The notes: generated from the sequence alone by a model not told the origin. DNA of 19,720 nucleotides from DAONJL01 sp035405645 [NCBI: bacterium] (GCA_035405645.1 DAONJL010000047.1:1-19720), one strand, 5' to 3'. Counted from the first letter of the stretch, positions 1 through 8,430 are shown. Translations and numbers: made by a program.

Positions 1-2
1 AA

Positions 3-1949
3 AAAATTCAAAATGAGGAAAAGATAATATATAATTATGATAAATTTATTTCAGTCCAAAAAACACCTGCTGAATTTTTTTTAAAAATAAATCAATATAA
101 TTTTAATAATATTTATATACTTGTCTATACAAATAATTTTTCAATATATGATTTTATCGAGAACTGGAATAATATAATAGAATTTGTATTACAAATAAAA
201 GCCAAAAAATATATATTTACAAATTTAGCAGGTGATAAATATAATATCAGTAAAAACAAATTAAAATTATTCTGGAAAACGCAAAAAATAAAATATTTAT
301 TATCGCCAATAATAGTTTATGAAGGAATTAAATTTGATTATTTTAATAAAAGTAAAAATAAAGAAAATTTTATTGGTTGTGCGACAAATTATTCAATAAA
401 TACTTATTATAACATTTATAAAAACAAAATAAAAAGTGCAGGATATTCAGGTATTTGCTTAAAATCTGATGCTGGACTTCCTAATAATTTATTTATTTGT
501 TCAAATATAAAATGGATAATTTCTAAAATAGGATTTCAAAATTATAATTTTTTATCGTTAATTATTTTTATAATTACAATTATTTTTGGGAGCATAATTT
601 ATAATAATCTTTTTTTTATTATTTTTATTCCTTATATTCTTAATTCAAAGTATTTTAAAATTTCATATCTTATTTCTCATCCAGTATTAAGTGGCTGGGC
701 ACTTACTTTATTTTCTATTATTTTACTTGATAATAATTATTTTATTTTATCAGCAATTATTTTAGCAATTATTTTTTTATATAGATTGAATGTTGGTATA
801 ATTTCAATAGGTATAACATTTTTATTTTGGTTAACAAAATTTTCATTAATTCAATTTGTGAATTATTATTTAATATTTTTTTTATTAGTTTTATGGTGGT
901 TAATTCCATTTATAAGAAATTTAAAATATTTTTCTCATATAAAAATAACAAAAGTTGGACCACATTTTTCTGAAAATGTTATACAACATTATGTAAAAAA
1001 TTTTAAAGATGAACTTATTGCGATAATAATATTTATTTTAGCAGGAATAATTACAATAAAGAATTTAGAAATAATTATTTTATTTATTCCATTGATGATT
1101 AATTTGAATATAATTTTACGAAAAAAATTTTTAGTTGGAAATTATACAACAACAATGTGTTTTTTAATAACATCTTTATTTTTAACGATAAAATATTTTA
1201 ATCCTTTTTTATTTTTGATTTTTATTATTTCAATTAATTATGGCAAAAATATTTGTTCTTCAGAAGGTTTTTCATTTGGTTCAAAATATTATTTTGCTAA
1301 TGATAAATTTTCAAAGTTTGTAAATCTATTTAATAATAATAAACGAACAAGACTATTAATTGAAATGGATGAAGATTTAGCAAATTTTGCATATTCTTAT
1401 TTAATCGATTATTTATTGTTTAATAAAGAAATAGAAGTTTTTCCGGGAAGTGCATCAGTAGAAGGAAGAGCAGAAATATATCTAAATTATTGTAAAAAAT
1501 TTAATCCAAAAACAATGATAGATGAATTAGAAAAAATATGTTTAAATGGTAGTTTTGAATATTTAATAATTTTTACAAAAGAGATGGAAGAAAAAATAAA
1601 TTCATATAAGAAATTAAAATATGAGAAAATAGGAGAATATAATACAGAAGAGATAGGAATAACGCATCTTGCTTCTAAAAAAATATTATTATATAAATCA
1701 ACAGAAAATTTAGCAATAATTGAAGAAGGAAAAAATGTAGCAATAAAAGATAATTATATATCATTTGATTGCGAGAAAGAAAAGGAATATAAAATAAAAT
1801 ATGCATATTATAAAGGATGGCAAGCATATAATAATAATAAGCCAATTAAAATAGAAGAAATAGATGATTTATGGATGAAAGTAAAAGCAATAGAAGATGG
1901 TAAAATTGAATTAAAATATTCATATTTGAATTACTATAAAATTATATAA
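3..1949 (+). CDS. Large polytopic membrane protein with YfhO-like C-terminus (5'-truncated by window edge)
   Basis: The reading frame is open from position 3 to the TAA at 1947-1949, giving 648 residues. The TTG at 786 is internal and is not the start; the true start lies before the window. The visible N-terminal part (about 180 residues) is soluble-looking and unrecognised. It is followed by roughly 8-10 hydrophobic segments to about residue 430, then a soluble C-terminal region of about 200 residues. The end of the protein (YYKGWQAYNNNKPI, then a short beta-rich tail) resembles the closing domain of YfhO-type and related membrane glycosyltransferases, where a 'YYPGWKAYVDGK'-like strand pair is typical. 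By family this suggests an integral-membrane, lipid-linked sugar transferase or glycan-modifying protein, but no catalytic motif could be assigned. It ends 6 nt before the next gene and so probably shares its transcript. Confidence is high that it is coding, moderate to low for function. Confidence 0.75.
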   Translation, partial: KIQNEEKIIYNYDKFISVQKTPAEFFLKINQYNFNNIYILVYTNNFSIYDFIENWNNIIEFVLQIKAKKYIFTNLAGDKYNISKNKLKLFWKTQKIKYLLSPIIVYEGIKFDYFNKSKNKENFIGCATNYSINTYYNIYKNKIKSAGYSGICLKSDAGLPNNLFICSNIKWIISKIGFQNYNFLSLIIFIITIIFGSIIYNNLFFIIFIPYILNSKYFKISYLISHPVLSGWALTLFSIILLDNNYFILSAIILAIIFLYRLNVGIISIGITFLFWLTKFSLIQFVNYYLIFFLLVLWWLIPFIRNLKYFSHIKITKVGPHFSENVIQHYVKNFKDELIAIIIFILAGIITIKNLEIIILFIPLMINLNIILRKKFLVGNYTTTMCFLITSLFLTIKYFNPFLFLIFIISINYGKNICSSEGFSFGSKYYFANDKFSKFVNLFNNNKRTRLLIEMDEDLANFAYSYLIDYLLFNKEIEVFPGSASVEGRAEIYLNYCKKFNPKTMIDELEKICLNGSFEYLIIFTKEMEEKINSYKKLKYEKIGEYNTEEIGITHLASKKILLYKSTENLAIIEEGKNVAIKDNYISFDCEKEKEYKIKYAYYKGWQAYNNNKPIKIEEIDDLWMKVKAIEDGKIELKYSYLNYYKII

Positions 1950-1955
1950 ATTATT

Positions 1956-3374
1956 ATGAAGATATTATGGTTTACTTTTTTTGATTCAGTTGATATTGAT
2001 ATAATTTCATCATTTCAAAATACAGATATCAAGATAATTCCAATAATTCCAACACAAGATGAAAAATTCTCAGGTTATATGCCGATAAAAATAGTAAAGG
2101 AAAAATTAATAAAACGAATAAATTGTAGAAGTGAAGAAATATTGAAATATATAAAAGAAAATAAAGGGATAAATTATATAATATGTAGGCCAATTGAAAA
2201 TAATTATTGTGAAGAAATAATTAAAGCAGCAGATAAAGTTAAAATACCAGCATTAATGTGGGTTACAGAACAGGGACCATTAAGAGATTTAATAATTGAA
2301 AGAGCAAAAATATTTAAGTATGTAATAGTGAACAATATATATGATATAGAACATTATAAAAAAATAGGATTTGATAAAATATATTATATGCCATTTTGTT
2401 GTGATATAAATTCTTATAAAAGAGCAAGAATATTAAAGAAATTTAAAGTAGATATTCATATATCAGGACACCCTATGTATAATTTTTTTCCATCAAAGCG
2501 AGCAAGTTTAGAAATTTTATTAAAACCATTAATTGAAAAAAATTTTAATTGTGGAGTATGGGGACCTTATGGTGATGATAGTTATGGTGGTGGTTGGTCA
2601 AAAGTTCCTTATGTAACATCTAAAATATATAAAGGTAAATTTGAATATGAAGAATATCCATCAGCAGTAAAAAGTTCAAAAATAATTCTTGGTATTACAG
2701 CAAATGCACCTTATGGTGGTTATGGTTCAAGATTAGTAACAACACTTGGAAATAAAGGCTTTTTATTGTGGCAATATACAAAAGGAATAGAAAATGATTT
2801 TATTAATCATAAACATTTATGCTGGAGTAATAGTGCAGAAGAGACAATCGATATATGTTCATATTATTTGAAGAAAGAAGATAAGCGAATAAAAATAGCA
2901 GAAGCCGGACAAAATTTTGTTTATGAAAATTATACATATATAAAATATTTACCTTCTATATTATCAAAAATAAAAGAAGATTATGAGAAAACATCTTTTT
3001 CAAATTATTTTTTATTAAAAAATACTTATGAGAAAGATAAGGAAAAATTAATAGATGAAATAAGAAAAAATAAAAAAGATAAATATTATTATGAAATATA
3101 TTTTTTAATAGGTAATTATCATTTAGAAAAAGGGAATAATAAAAAAGCAAGAGAATATTATAAAAAAGCATTGAAGTATAAAAAGCGTGCTGAAATATTA
3201 AATAATATAGGTGTATGTTTTGTTAAAGAAGGAAAAATAAAATTAGGACTACAGAAATTTAAAGAAGCACTTGAAATAAGAAAAGATTATAATGATGCTA
3301 ATCATAATTATTTGATGGTTAAAGAAACAAGAAAAGACGAAATAAAAATAACCAAAAGTTTTTTTCGAACATAA
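1956..3374 (+). CDS. CgeB-like GT-B glycosyltransferase with C-terminal TPR repeats
   Basis: A 472-residue cytoplasmic protein. The N-terminal half begins with a beta strand (MKILWFTFFD) and contains ICRPIENNYCEEII and an ALMWVTEQGP segment. This is the pattern of CgeB/DUF3880-type glycosyltransferases, which discuss 'wwvtDdP'-like motifs at this place. The C-terminal nucleotide-sugar-binding half holds APYGGYGSRLVTTLGNKGF (about residues 251-269) and the closing AEAGQNFVYENYTY, as in the group-1 glycosyltransferase domain of COG4641. Residues about 379-451 form two TPR-like helix pairs (NYHLEKGNNKKAREYYKKAL and GVCFVKEGKIKLGLQKFKEA). The likely role is sugar transfer, with the TPR part binding a partner or acceptor. 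The start follows the previous stop by 6 nt without a clear Shine-Dalgarno, and the stop abuts the next ATG, so translation is probably coupled. Donor and acceptor are unknown. Confidence 0.8.
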   Translation: MKILWFTFFDSVDIDIISSFQNTDIKIIPIIPTQDEKFSGYMPIKIVKEKLIKRINCRSEEILKYIKENKGINYIICRPIENNYCEEIIKAADKVKIPALMWVTEQGPLRDLIIERAKIFKYVIVNNIYDIEHYKKIGFDKIYYMPFCCDINSYKRARILKKFKVDIHISGHPMYNFFPSKRASLEILLKPLIEKNFNCGVWGPYGDDSYGGGWSKVPYVTSKIYKGKFEYEEYPSAVKSSKIILGITANAPYGGYGSRLVTTLGNKGFLLWQYTKGIENDFINHKHLCWSNSAEETIDICSYYLKKEDKRIKIAEAGQNFVYENYTYIKYLPSILSKIKEDYEKTSFSNYFLLKNTYEKDKEKLIDEIRKNKKDKYYYEIYFLIGNYHLEKGNNKKAREYYKKALKYKKRAEILNNIGVCFVKEGKIKLGLQKFKEALEIRKDYNDANHNYLMVKETRKDEIKITKSFFRT

Positions 3375-5096
3375 ATGCAGCGAGTATTATTTATTTATCC
3401 AGAACCTGCAAATTACTATTTTCATAAAGGTAGATATCCAATGGGAATAGGATATTTATCAGGAGTATTAAAAGAAAATGGCCATCAGACAAAATTATTT
3501 AAATCAGTCGATTACTTTGATTTTGATAAATATGTAAAAATAGTAGAAGAATTTAAACCAACAATAATTGGAATATCATTAACAGAAAATAGTTTTAATA
3601 TAGTAAAGAATTGCATAAAAAAAATAAAATTAAATTCAGAAGCATTTTTAATAGTAGGCGGAGTGTATCCAACATTATATCCAGATGAATTATTAAAAAT
3701 AGATGGAATTGATGCAGTGTGTTTAGGTGAAGGTGAATTTGCACTTTTAGAATTATGTGAAAAATTTGATAATAAAAGTGATTATACTAATATTGAATCA
3801 ATATATTTTAAAACAAAAGATGGTGAAATAATCAGAAATAGAATAAGAAATTTAGTTGAAGATTTAAATAGTTTACCATTTGCTGATAGGGATATATTTG
3901 ATTATAAGGATTCTTGTGAATATGATGGAAAATATATGGTAACAATGGCAGGCAGGGGTTGTCCTTTTAATTGTTTTTATTGTGCAAATCATTCATTGAA
4001 AAATATTTATCCTAATAAAAATTGCTATGTTAGGTTTCGTTCACCACAAAATGTTATAAAAGAATTAAAGTTTCTTTTAAAAAAATTTGATTGGATAAAT
4101 TTTTTTATTTTCGATGATGATATTTTGACATTAGATAAAAAGTGGTTAATGGAATTTTCAGGTTATTATAAGAAAGAAATAAAATTACCATATATTTGTA
4201 ATGTTCAGGTGAAAACATTAGATGAAGATATTATAACATTATTAAAAGAATCTAATTGTATTCAAGTAAATATAGGAATAGAAACAGGTAATGAAAAAAT
4301 AAGGAAAGAAGTATTAAATAAATCATTTACAAATGAAGAAATAAAAAATGTATGTAAAAAAATTTCAAATAAAGAGATAAAAATATATACTTTTAATATG
4401 TGTGGAATACCAGGAGAAACAGTAGAAGATTGTAAAATGACATATAAAATAAATGCAGATATAAAAGCTGATTATTGTCAGGTTTCTTTTTTTTATCCAT
4501 ATAAAGGGACAAGAATAAATGAAAAAATAAAAGAAGAATTAGCAAATAAAAAGATAGAATCATTAACATATTTAGAAGAAGCGTTAATACCATCAACATA
4601 TAATTGTGAATTTGCTGTTTTTAATTTTGCTAAGATAGTTAACGAATTAAAAAATTCAAAAATTACTATGGAAAGAATAGAAGAACTGTTAACAAAAGAA
4701 GAATTTTCTAAAGAAGAAAGAAAAGAATTTAATATTCCATATAAGAATAAAAATAATAAAAAAATCGAAAAAATATTAATAGTTCGTTCAAGTCGGTCAG
4801 AACATTTTCAATTTGCGAAAAGAAGAATAAAAAAAAGATTTAGTGATATAGAAATAACAGTATTATTAACAAAACAAATGCCAGAAGAAAAAGAAGTAAA
4901 AAATTATAGACCAGAATTAAATTATAATAATTATGAAGAAGAACATTTTAAAAATTTAGATGAATATGATTTAATAATAGTTTTAATAAATAATTTTGAA
5001 AGGAAAGGGTATGAAAAAATAATACCATATTTAACATTGCATTATGAAGAAAAAGTTTATGGTTATTTACCAAATGGATGGTTGATAAAATTATGA
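3375..5096 (+). CDS. B12-binding-domain radical SAM protein with extra C-terminal domain
   Basis: 573 residues. Residues 1-130 form an N-terminal Rossmann-like cobalamin-binding-type domain (MGIGYLSGVLKENGH, GISLTEN, VGGVYPTLYPDELL, CLGEGEFALLEL), as in COG1032. The radical SAM core starts at GRGCPFNCFYCAN, with the [4Fe-4S] ligands C196, C200 and C203 in the CX3CX2C spacing. It continues through NIGIETGNEKIRKEVLNKS and FNMCGIPGETVEDC, which are standard barrel motifs. From about residue 465 there is a separate domain (KILIVRSSRSEHFQFAKRR, then VLLTKQMPEEKEV, DLIIVLIN) that looks like a half Rossmann fold, reminiscent of the N-terminal part of GT9 enzymes; this is a guess. Family members methylate unreactive carbons or rearrange substrates, often in glycan or lipid clusters. 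The substrate is unknown. ATG follows the preceding TAA directly; the TGA stop overlaps the next start (ATGA). Confidence 0.85.
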   Translation: MQRVLFIYPEPANYYFHKGRYPMGIGYLSGVLKENGHQTKLFKSVDYFDFDKYVKIVEEFKPTIIGISLTENSFNIVKNCIKKIKLNSEAFLIVGGVYPTLYPDELLKIDGIDAVCLGEGEFALLELCEKFDNKSDYTNIESIYFKTKDGEIIRNRIRNLVEDLNSLPFADRDIFDYKDSCEYDGKYMVTMAGRGCPFNCFYCANHSLKNIYPNKNCYVRFRSPQNVIKELKFLLKKFDWINFFIFDDDILTLDKKWLMEFSGYYKKEIKLPYICNVQVKTLDEDIITLLKESNCIQVNIGIETGNEKIRKEVLNKSFTNEEIKNVCKKISNKEIKIYTFNMCGIPGETVEDCKMTYKINADIKADYCQVSFFYPYKGTRINEKIKEELANKKIESLTYLEEALIPSTYNCEFAVFNFAKIVNELKNSKITMERIEELLTKEEFSKEERKEFNIPYKNKNNKKIEKILIVRSSRSEHFQFAKRRIKKRFSDIEITVLLTKQMPEEKEVKNYRPELNYNNYEEEHFKNLDEYDLIIVLINNFERKGYEKIIPYLTLHYEEKVYGYLPNGWLIKL

Positions 5097-6046
5097 ATAT
5101 ATTAATTATAAATAATGATATAGATTCAGCAGGAGTTGGTTATTATTTATATGAAGCAATAAATAAATATAGTTCGCATAAAGCAAGGCATTTATGTGCA
5201 GTGAAAACATTTTTTGATATTGATATAGAATTAGAAAAAGCAAATTTTGATGAATTAGTAGAGATAATAAAAAAAACAGATATATTTCATTTTAATAATG
5301 TAGGATATGAAATACCATTTGGGAAAATAAGATGGTGCGAATATATAAAAAATAAAAAAAAGATTTTTCATGCACATTCAATACATGAACAAGGAGGGCA
5401 TTTGTATAATCATTTTATTCGAGGTTTTATTCATAATAAATTTAATGAATATGATAAAGTAATAGAATGTGCGCCGTGTAATACCTGGATTTATAGAAAT
5501 TCTATATGGATGCCAAATATATTACCACTAAGTAGAATATTGAAATATTATAAACCAAAAAATTTTAAAGAACAAAATATAATAATAGGGCAATCACCAA
5601 CAGGTCGAAATAGAAAAAATACAGATGATTTAATTTTAGTATATAATTCATTAAAACAAATCCATAAAAATTTAACATTACAAATAATAGAAAATGTTTC
5701 TTATGAAGAATGTTTAAAATTAAAAAGTTTATGCCATATTTTTTTTGATAATATGTTTCAGGGACATATAGGAATGAGTGGCTTTGAAGCAATGGCATTA
5801 GGAATACCTGTTTTAGCATATTTAAAAATGGAGACATTGGAAGCATATAAAAAATTTTCAGACGGGGACGATGTGCCAATTATAAATGTTCAGAATAATA
5901 ATGAGTTATATAATGAAATTAATCATTTATTGAATGATAGAGATTATTTAATAGAGATTTCAAAAAAATCAAGCGAATGGATTTCAAAATACTATAATGA
6001 AGAGCGAATAGTTAAGTATTGGATAGAGTTATATGAATCATTATAA
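5093..6046 (+). CDS. Short GT4-like glycosyltransferase
   Basis: 317 residues from the ATG at 5093, which overlaps the previous stop as ATGA. An in-frame ATG at 5078 exists, but the conserved first strand begins MNILIINND, so 5093 is the better start. The N-terminal half has DIFHFNNVGYEIP and KKIFHAHSIHEQGG, as in GT-B acceptor domains. The C-terminal half has IIIGQSPTGRNRKNTDDLI and the donor-site segment GMSGFEAMALGIPVLAY, close to the GT4 'GfEAMAcG.PVia' motif. Low length compared with usual GT4 enzymes (about 350-400) reflects short inter-domain loops; nothing is obviously missing. It probably transfers one sugar from a nucleotide donor to the glycan under assembly. It ends inside the next gene (14-nt overlap), so the four genes from 1956 to 6728 look co-translated. 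Confidence 0.8.
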   Translation: MNILIINNDIDSAGVGYYLYEAINKYSSHKARHLCAVKTFFDIDIELEKANFDELVEIIKKTDIFHFNNVGYEIPFGKIRWCEYIKNKKKIFHAHSIHEQGGHLYNHFIRGFIHNKFNEYDKVIECAPCNTWIYRNSIWMPNILPLSRILKYYKPKNFKEQNIIIGQSPTGRNRKNTDDLILVYNSLKQIHKNLTLQIIENVSYEECLKLKSLCHIFFDNMFQGHIGMSGFEAMALGIPVLAYLKMETLEAYKKFSDGDDVPIINVQNNNELYNEINHLLNDRDYLIEISKKSSEWISKYYNEERIVKYWIELYESL

Positions 6047-6728
6047 TAATAGAAAAATTTTATTTATTGATACACATGAAGATATAGTTTACAATAAAGA
6101 AGTAGTAATTTTTTTTCGAAGTAAATTTTTTGATTTTGATTTTTGGTTATTAAATAATTCAGACAGAAGTAATAACATTAAACATTTTTTTGATGAAGTT
6201 ATTTATGAAGAAAATTTATCAATGGCGGATAATTTTGATATAATTGCAATATATAATTTTAATCTTATTGAACAATATATTGAAAAAATAAATTTCGAAA
6301 AAGTTTTAATAATAGAAGATATTCTCAATTATTCTTTAATTAAAAAAGACGAAATACAAAATTATTTAGAGATATATGAAAAAAAAGAAAACAATATATT
6401 TATGCAAAATATTAAGTCAAATATAATAAAAAATATTAATTCAAAAAGATATGATTATGCGTTTAAATTATGTGAATTATTAGATAATAATATATTTAAG
6501 AATTATTATAAAGCAATAATATATTTAAAAAAAGGTGAAGAAGAATTAGCAAAAAAATATTTTATAATGCTGACAGAAAAATATGATAGTGATTACAAAA
6601 GTTTTTATATAAGCGCATATTATAATTTATATAAAATTTATAAGAAAAAAAACGATAATAAAAATGCAGAAATATATAAATTAAAATGTTTGGAATTGGC
6701 ACCTGAACATAAGATAAAGAGATTGTAA
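6033..6728 (+). CDS. Unrecognised protein with Rossmann-like N-terminus and TPR-like helices
   Basis: 231 residues; no family recognised. The first about 110 residues alternate short hydrophobic strands and polar helices (KILFIDTHEDIVY, DFDFWLLNN, FDIIAIYNFN, FEKVLIIED). They resemble an N-terminal GT-B or Rossmann half-domain without any visible catalytic motif. Residues about 130-231 are helical with TPR character (YDYAFKLCELLD, AIIYLKKGEEELAKKYF, YNLYKIYKKKNDNKNAEIYK). No signal peptide or membrane segment is seen, so it is presumably cytoplasmic. Its ATG lies 14 nt inside the upstream glycosyltransferase gene and it closes the coupled block that also contains a TPR-bearing glycosyltransferase. 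An accessory or scaffolding role for those enzymes is inference from position only. No Shine-Dalgarno is evident. Confidence 0.65.
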   Translation: MNHYNNRKILFIDTHEDIVYNKEVVIFFRSKFFDFDFWLLNNSDRSNNIKHFFDEVIYEENLSMADNFDIIAIYNFNLIEQYIEKINFEKVLIIEDILNYSLIKKDEIQNYLEIYEKKENNIFMQNIKSNIIKNINSKRYDYAFKLCELLDNNIFKNYYKAIIYLKKGEEELAKKYFIMLTEKYDSDYKSFYISAYYNLYKIYKKKNDNKNAEIYKLKCLELAPEHKIKRL

Positions 6729-6807
6729 ACTTTAAATATTTATAGTGAGTTGGCTGAATATTGTTTATTAAGTAAATGTTGATTAAGCAATTATTAAAAT
6801 ATAGAAT

Positions 6808-6813
6808 AAAGGA
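6808..6813 (+). promoter_or_regulatory. Ribosome binding site of the SDR gene
   Basis: AAAGGA ends 9 nt before the ATG at 6823. It follows a 94-nt gap after the previous gene and fixes the start. Most genes in the packed blocks lack such a site. Confidence 0.6.
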
Positions 6814-6822
6814 AATAAATTT

Positions 6823-7692
6823 ATGAAGAAAATAAAAATTGGAATAACAGGTTCAACTGGTTTTATAGGGCAGCATTTAGTTAATTATTTAGAAAAGAGC
6901 GGTTATATAATTGATACTTTTGAAGAACATAAGTTTAATTTTTTTCATCAATATGATATTGAACAATTTATAAAAGATAAAGATGTAATAATACATTTAG
7001 CAGCAGTGATAATAGGAAATAATGAAGAGATGAATTTTAATATAAGCAGCACATATAATTTATTAAATGCAATAGCAAAATTAAAAACAAAAAAAAAAGT
7101 GAAATTTGTGTATTTTTCAACGACGCAGGTATATGGATATTCAGAGAAAAGAATTGTATATACAGAAGAATCAAAAATAAAACCAGTAAATTATCATTCA
7201 TTAACAAAATTTGTTTGTGAACAGATGGTTTTAAATTATGAAAATATAGTACCAATAGTATTAAGATTAACAAATGTATATGGAATAGGCGCAAGACCAA
7301 ATTATAATTCTGCATTAGCAACTTTTGTTTATAATATTTTTAATGACTTACCAATTACATTAAATAATTTTGGAAAGCAAAAACGGAATTATATTTATGT
7401 AAAAGATTTATGTTTTATTATTGATAAAATATTACGATTGAATTTTTACGGTTTATTAAATATTTGTTCTGATGAAACAATAAGTATAAAAAAATTAGTA
7501 GAGGCATTATATAAATTATATGGGAAAAAGCCACTGATTACATATAAAACAATTTCTGAAACAATAAATAATGCAACAATATCAAATATAAAGTTACGAA
7601 AATTAATACCAAATTTAAAATTTACAAAATTAAAGGAAGGATTGAAGGAATATGTCGAAGAATATCGAAGGAGTACAGATAATAAAACTTGA
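6823..7692 (+). CDS. Extended SDR NAD-dependent epimerase/dehydratase/reductase (CapF N-terminal-like)
   Basis: 289 residues. The NAD(P)-binding motif is GITGSTGFIG, with G10, G13 and G16. VIIHLAAV, FSTTQVYG and LRLTNVYG are the usual extended-SDR core segments. PNYNSALATF is notably close to the matching segment of CapF, the reductase of UDP-L-FucNAc synthesis, whereas the C-terminal part (NICSDETISIKKLVEALY) is like a general sugar-nucleotide epimerase. The expected YxxxK appears as N-Y124-H125-S-L-T-K129, so the residue four before the lysine is His rather than Tyr, with a Tyr one place earlier. The gene overlaps a CapF-C-terminus-like cupin by 41 nt, so the two together look like CapF in two pieces. 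The role is probably reduction or epimerisation of a keto-sugar nucleotide; another SDR activity is possible. Start supported by AAAGGA. Confidence 0.8.
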   Translation: MKKIKIGITGSTGFIGQHLVNYLEKSGYIIDTFEEHKFNFFHQYDIEQFIKDKDVIIHLAAVIIGNNEEMNFNISSTYNLLNAIAKLKTKKKVKFVYFSTTQVYGYSEKRIVYTEESKIKPVNYHSLTKFVCEQMVLNYENIVPIVLRLTNVYGIGARPNYNSALATFVYNIFNDLPITLNNFGKQKRNYIYVKDLCFIIDKILRLNFYGLLNICSDETISIKKLVEALYKLYGKKPLITYKTISETINNATISNIKLRKLIPNLKFTKLKEGLKEYVEEYRRSTDNKT

Positions 7693-8068
7693 AAAAAAAG
7701 AAGATGAGCGAGGTTATTTTATAGAATTAATACAATCACAATATGTAGAAAAACAAGATAAATTTGGACTGGTGTATATAAGTCAGGCAAAAGCAAAAGG
7801 CGTAATAAAAGGGAATCATTATCATACACGCAAAACAGAATATTTTACAATAATAAAAGGCAATGCAGAATTACATTTGTATGAAATAAAAACAGGGAAA
7901 AGAGATATGATAGTATTTGGCGAAGATAATTATTGTATGGTAAAAGTTCCACCAGGGATAGTACATACTTTTGTTAATATAGGAGATGGTGAGATGATAT
8001 TAGCAGCATATATAAGTGAACCATTTAATAAAGATGACCCTGATACAATATTTCATAAAATAATTTAA
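7652..8068 (+). CDS. Cupin sugar-nucleotide epimerase-like protein (CapF C-terminal domain type)
   Basis: 138 residues, a single cupin barrel. DERGYFIELIQSQ at the start, KGNHYHTRKTEYFTIIKG in the first cupin motif, VPPGIVHTFVNIGDGEM in the second and the ending EPFNKDDPDTIFHKI match, segment by segment, the C-terminal cupin of CapF as known from Staphylococcus aureus. Putative metal ligands are H56, H58, E63 and H105. In CapF this domain epimerises the C3 of the 4-keto intermediate before reduction by the SDR domain. Here it is a separate polypeptide whose ATG lies 41 nt inside the SDR gene; AAGGAAGG at 7633-7640 could serve as its ribosome binding site. A WxcM/FdtA-type isomerase is an alternative, but the GNHYH motif and tail favour CapF. 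Confidence 0.75.
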   Translation: MSKNIEGVQIIKLEKKEDERGYFIELIQSQYVEKQDKFGLVYISQAKAKGVIKGNHYHTRKTEYFTIIKGNAELHLYEIKTGKRDMIVFGEDNYCMVKVPPGIVHTFVNIGDGEMILAAYISEPFNKDDPDTIFHKII

Positions 8069-8073
8069 GAGGA
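8067..8073 (+). promoter_or_regulatory. Ribosome binding site of the ArsR-type regulator
   Basis: AAGAGGA ends 6 nt before the ATG at 8080. An in-frame TTG at 8074 directly abuts this site and is too close to be used, so 8080 is the start. Confidence 0.6.
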
Positions 8074-8079
8074 TTGTTT

Positions 8080-8367
8080 ATGAAAATAGATGAAGTTGAT
8101 TTAAGAATTATTAGATTATTTAAATGTTTATCGAATGGAACAAGGTATAGAATATTAAAATTACTTAAAGAAAGGTCATATAGTGTAGGCGAATTAAGTT
8201 CAATATTAAATAAAGAGAGCCAGAATATATCACAACATTTAAAAGTTTTGAAAGATTTGAATTTAGTAAGTTATGCAACAGAGTGGAAGAATGTAATTTA
8301 TTCATTAAAGAATAAAGAAGTAAATGAGATAATAGAAATAGCGTATAGGATATTGTCGAGAAAATAA
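8080..8367 (+). CDS. Small ArsR-type winged-helix transcriptional regulator
   Basis: 95 residues, consisting of one winged helix-turn-helix. CLSNGTRYRILKLLKE is the ArsR opening helix ('aLad.tRl.IL..L'). SVGELSSILNKESQNISQHL followed by KVLKDLNLVSY is the helix-turn-helix with its recognition helix, and the wing is ATEWKNVIYSL. There is a single cysteine (C16), and the metal-binding ELCVCDL motif of ArsR/SmtB is absent, so a metal sensor is unlikely. Genes on both sides make sugar nucleotides, and a perfect 28-bp palindrome begins 7 nt after its stop, making that palindrome its natural candidate operator (inference). The start was chosen from the AAGAGGA spacing. It lies 11 nt after the cupin gene, in the same direction. 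Its effector is unknown. Confidence 0.85.
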   Translation: MKIDEVDLRIIRLFKCLSNGTRYRILKLLKERSYSVGELSSILNKESQNISQHLKVLKDLNLVSYATEWKNVIYSLKNKEVNEIIEIAYRILSRK

Positions 8368-8373
8368 AATATA

Positions 8374-8401
8374 ATGTGCGAATGTTCGAACATTCGCACA
8401 T
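8374..8401 (+). promoter_or_regulatory. Perfect 28-bp palindrome, candidate operator
   Basis: The half-site ATGTGCGAATGTTC is followed without a gap by its exact reverse complement, centred on TTCGAA. It is markedly richer in G+C than its surroundings. It lies between the regulator stop and the TTG start of the 2-epimerase gene. No run of T follows, so an intrinsic terminator is unlikely, although the transcript could form a hairpin with a 12-bp stem. A dimeric ArsR-type protein would bind such a dyad; this is inference from position and symmetry. Confidence 0.55.
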
Positions 8402-8430
8402 GACAAGAAAATATTAATATAAAGAAAAAT

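Noticed and set aside
786-788. TTG as the start of the first membrane protein gene
   Set aside because: The same frame is open without a stop back to position 3 and encodes a continuous protein with hydrophobic segments, so the gene begins before the window.
5078-5080. ATG at 5078 as start of the GT4-like gene
   Set aside because: The ATG at 5093 overlaps the upstream stop (ATGA) and starts directly at the conserved first strand MNILIINND.
6779-6807. Possible promoter TTGATT - 17 nt - TAGAAT
   Set aside because: The spacing is good, but transcription would start around 6814, past the AAAGGA ribosome site of the gene at 6823. In such AT-rich DNA the match is weak evidence.
8374-8401. Palindrome as an intrinsic terminator or SOS box
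   Set aside because: No T-run follows, and the central TTCGAA layout does not have the GAAC-N4-GTTC form of a LexA site of the Bacillus type.
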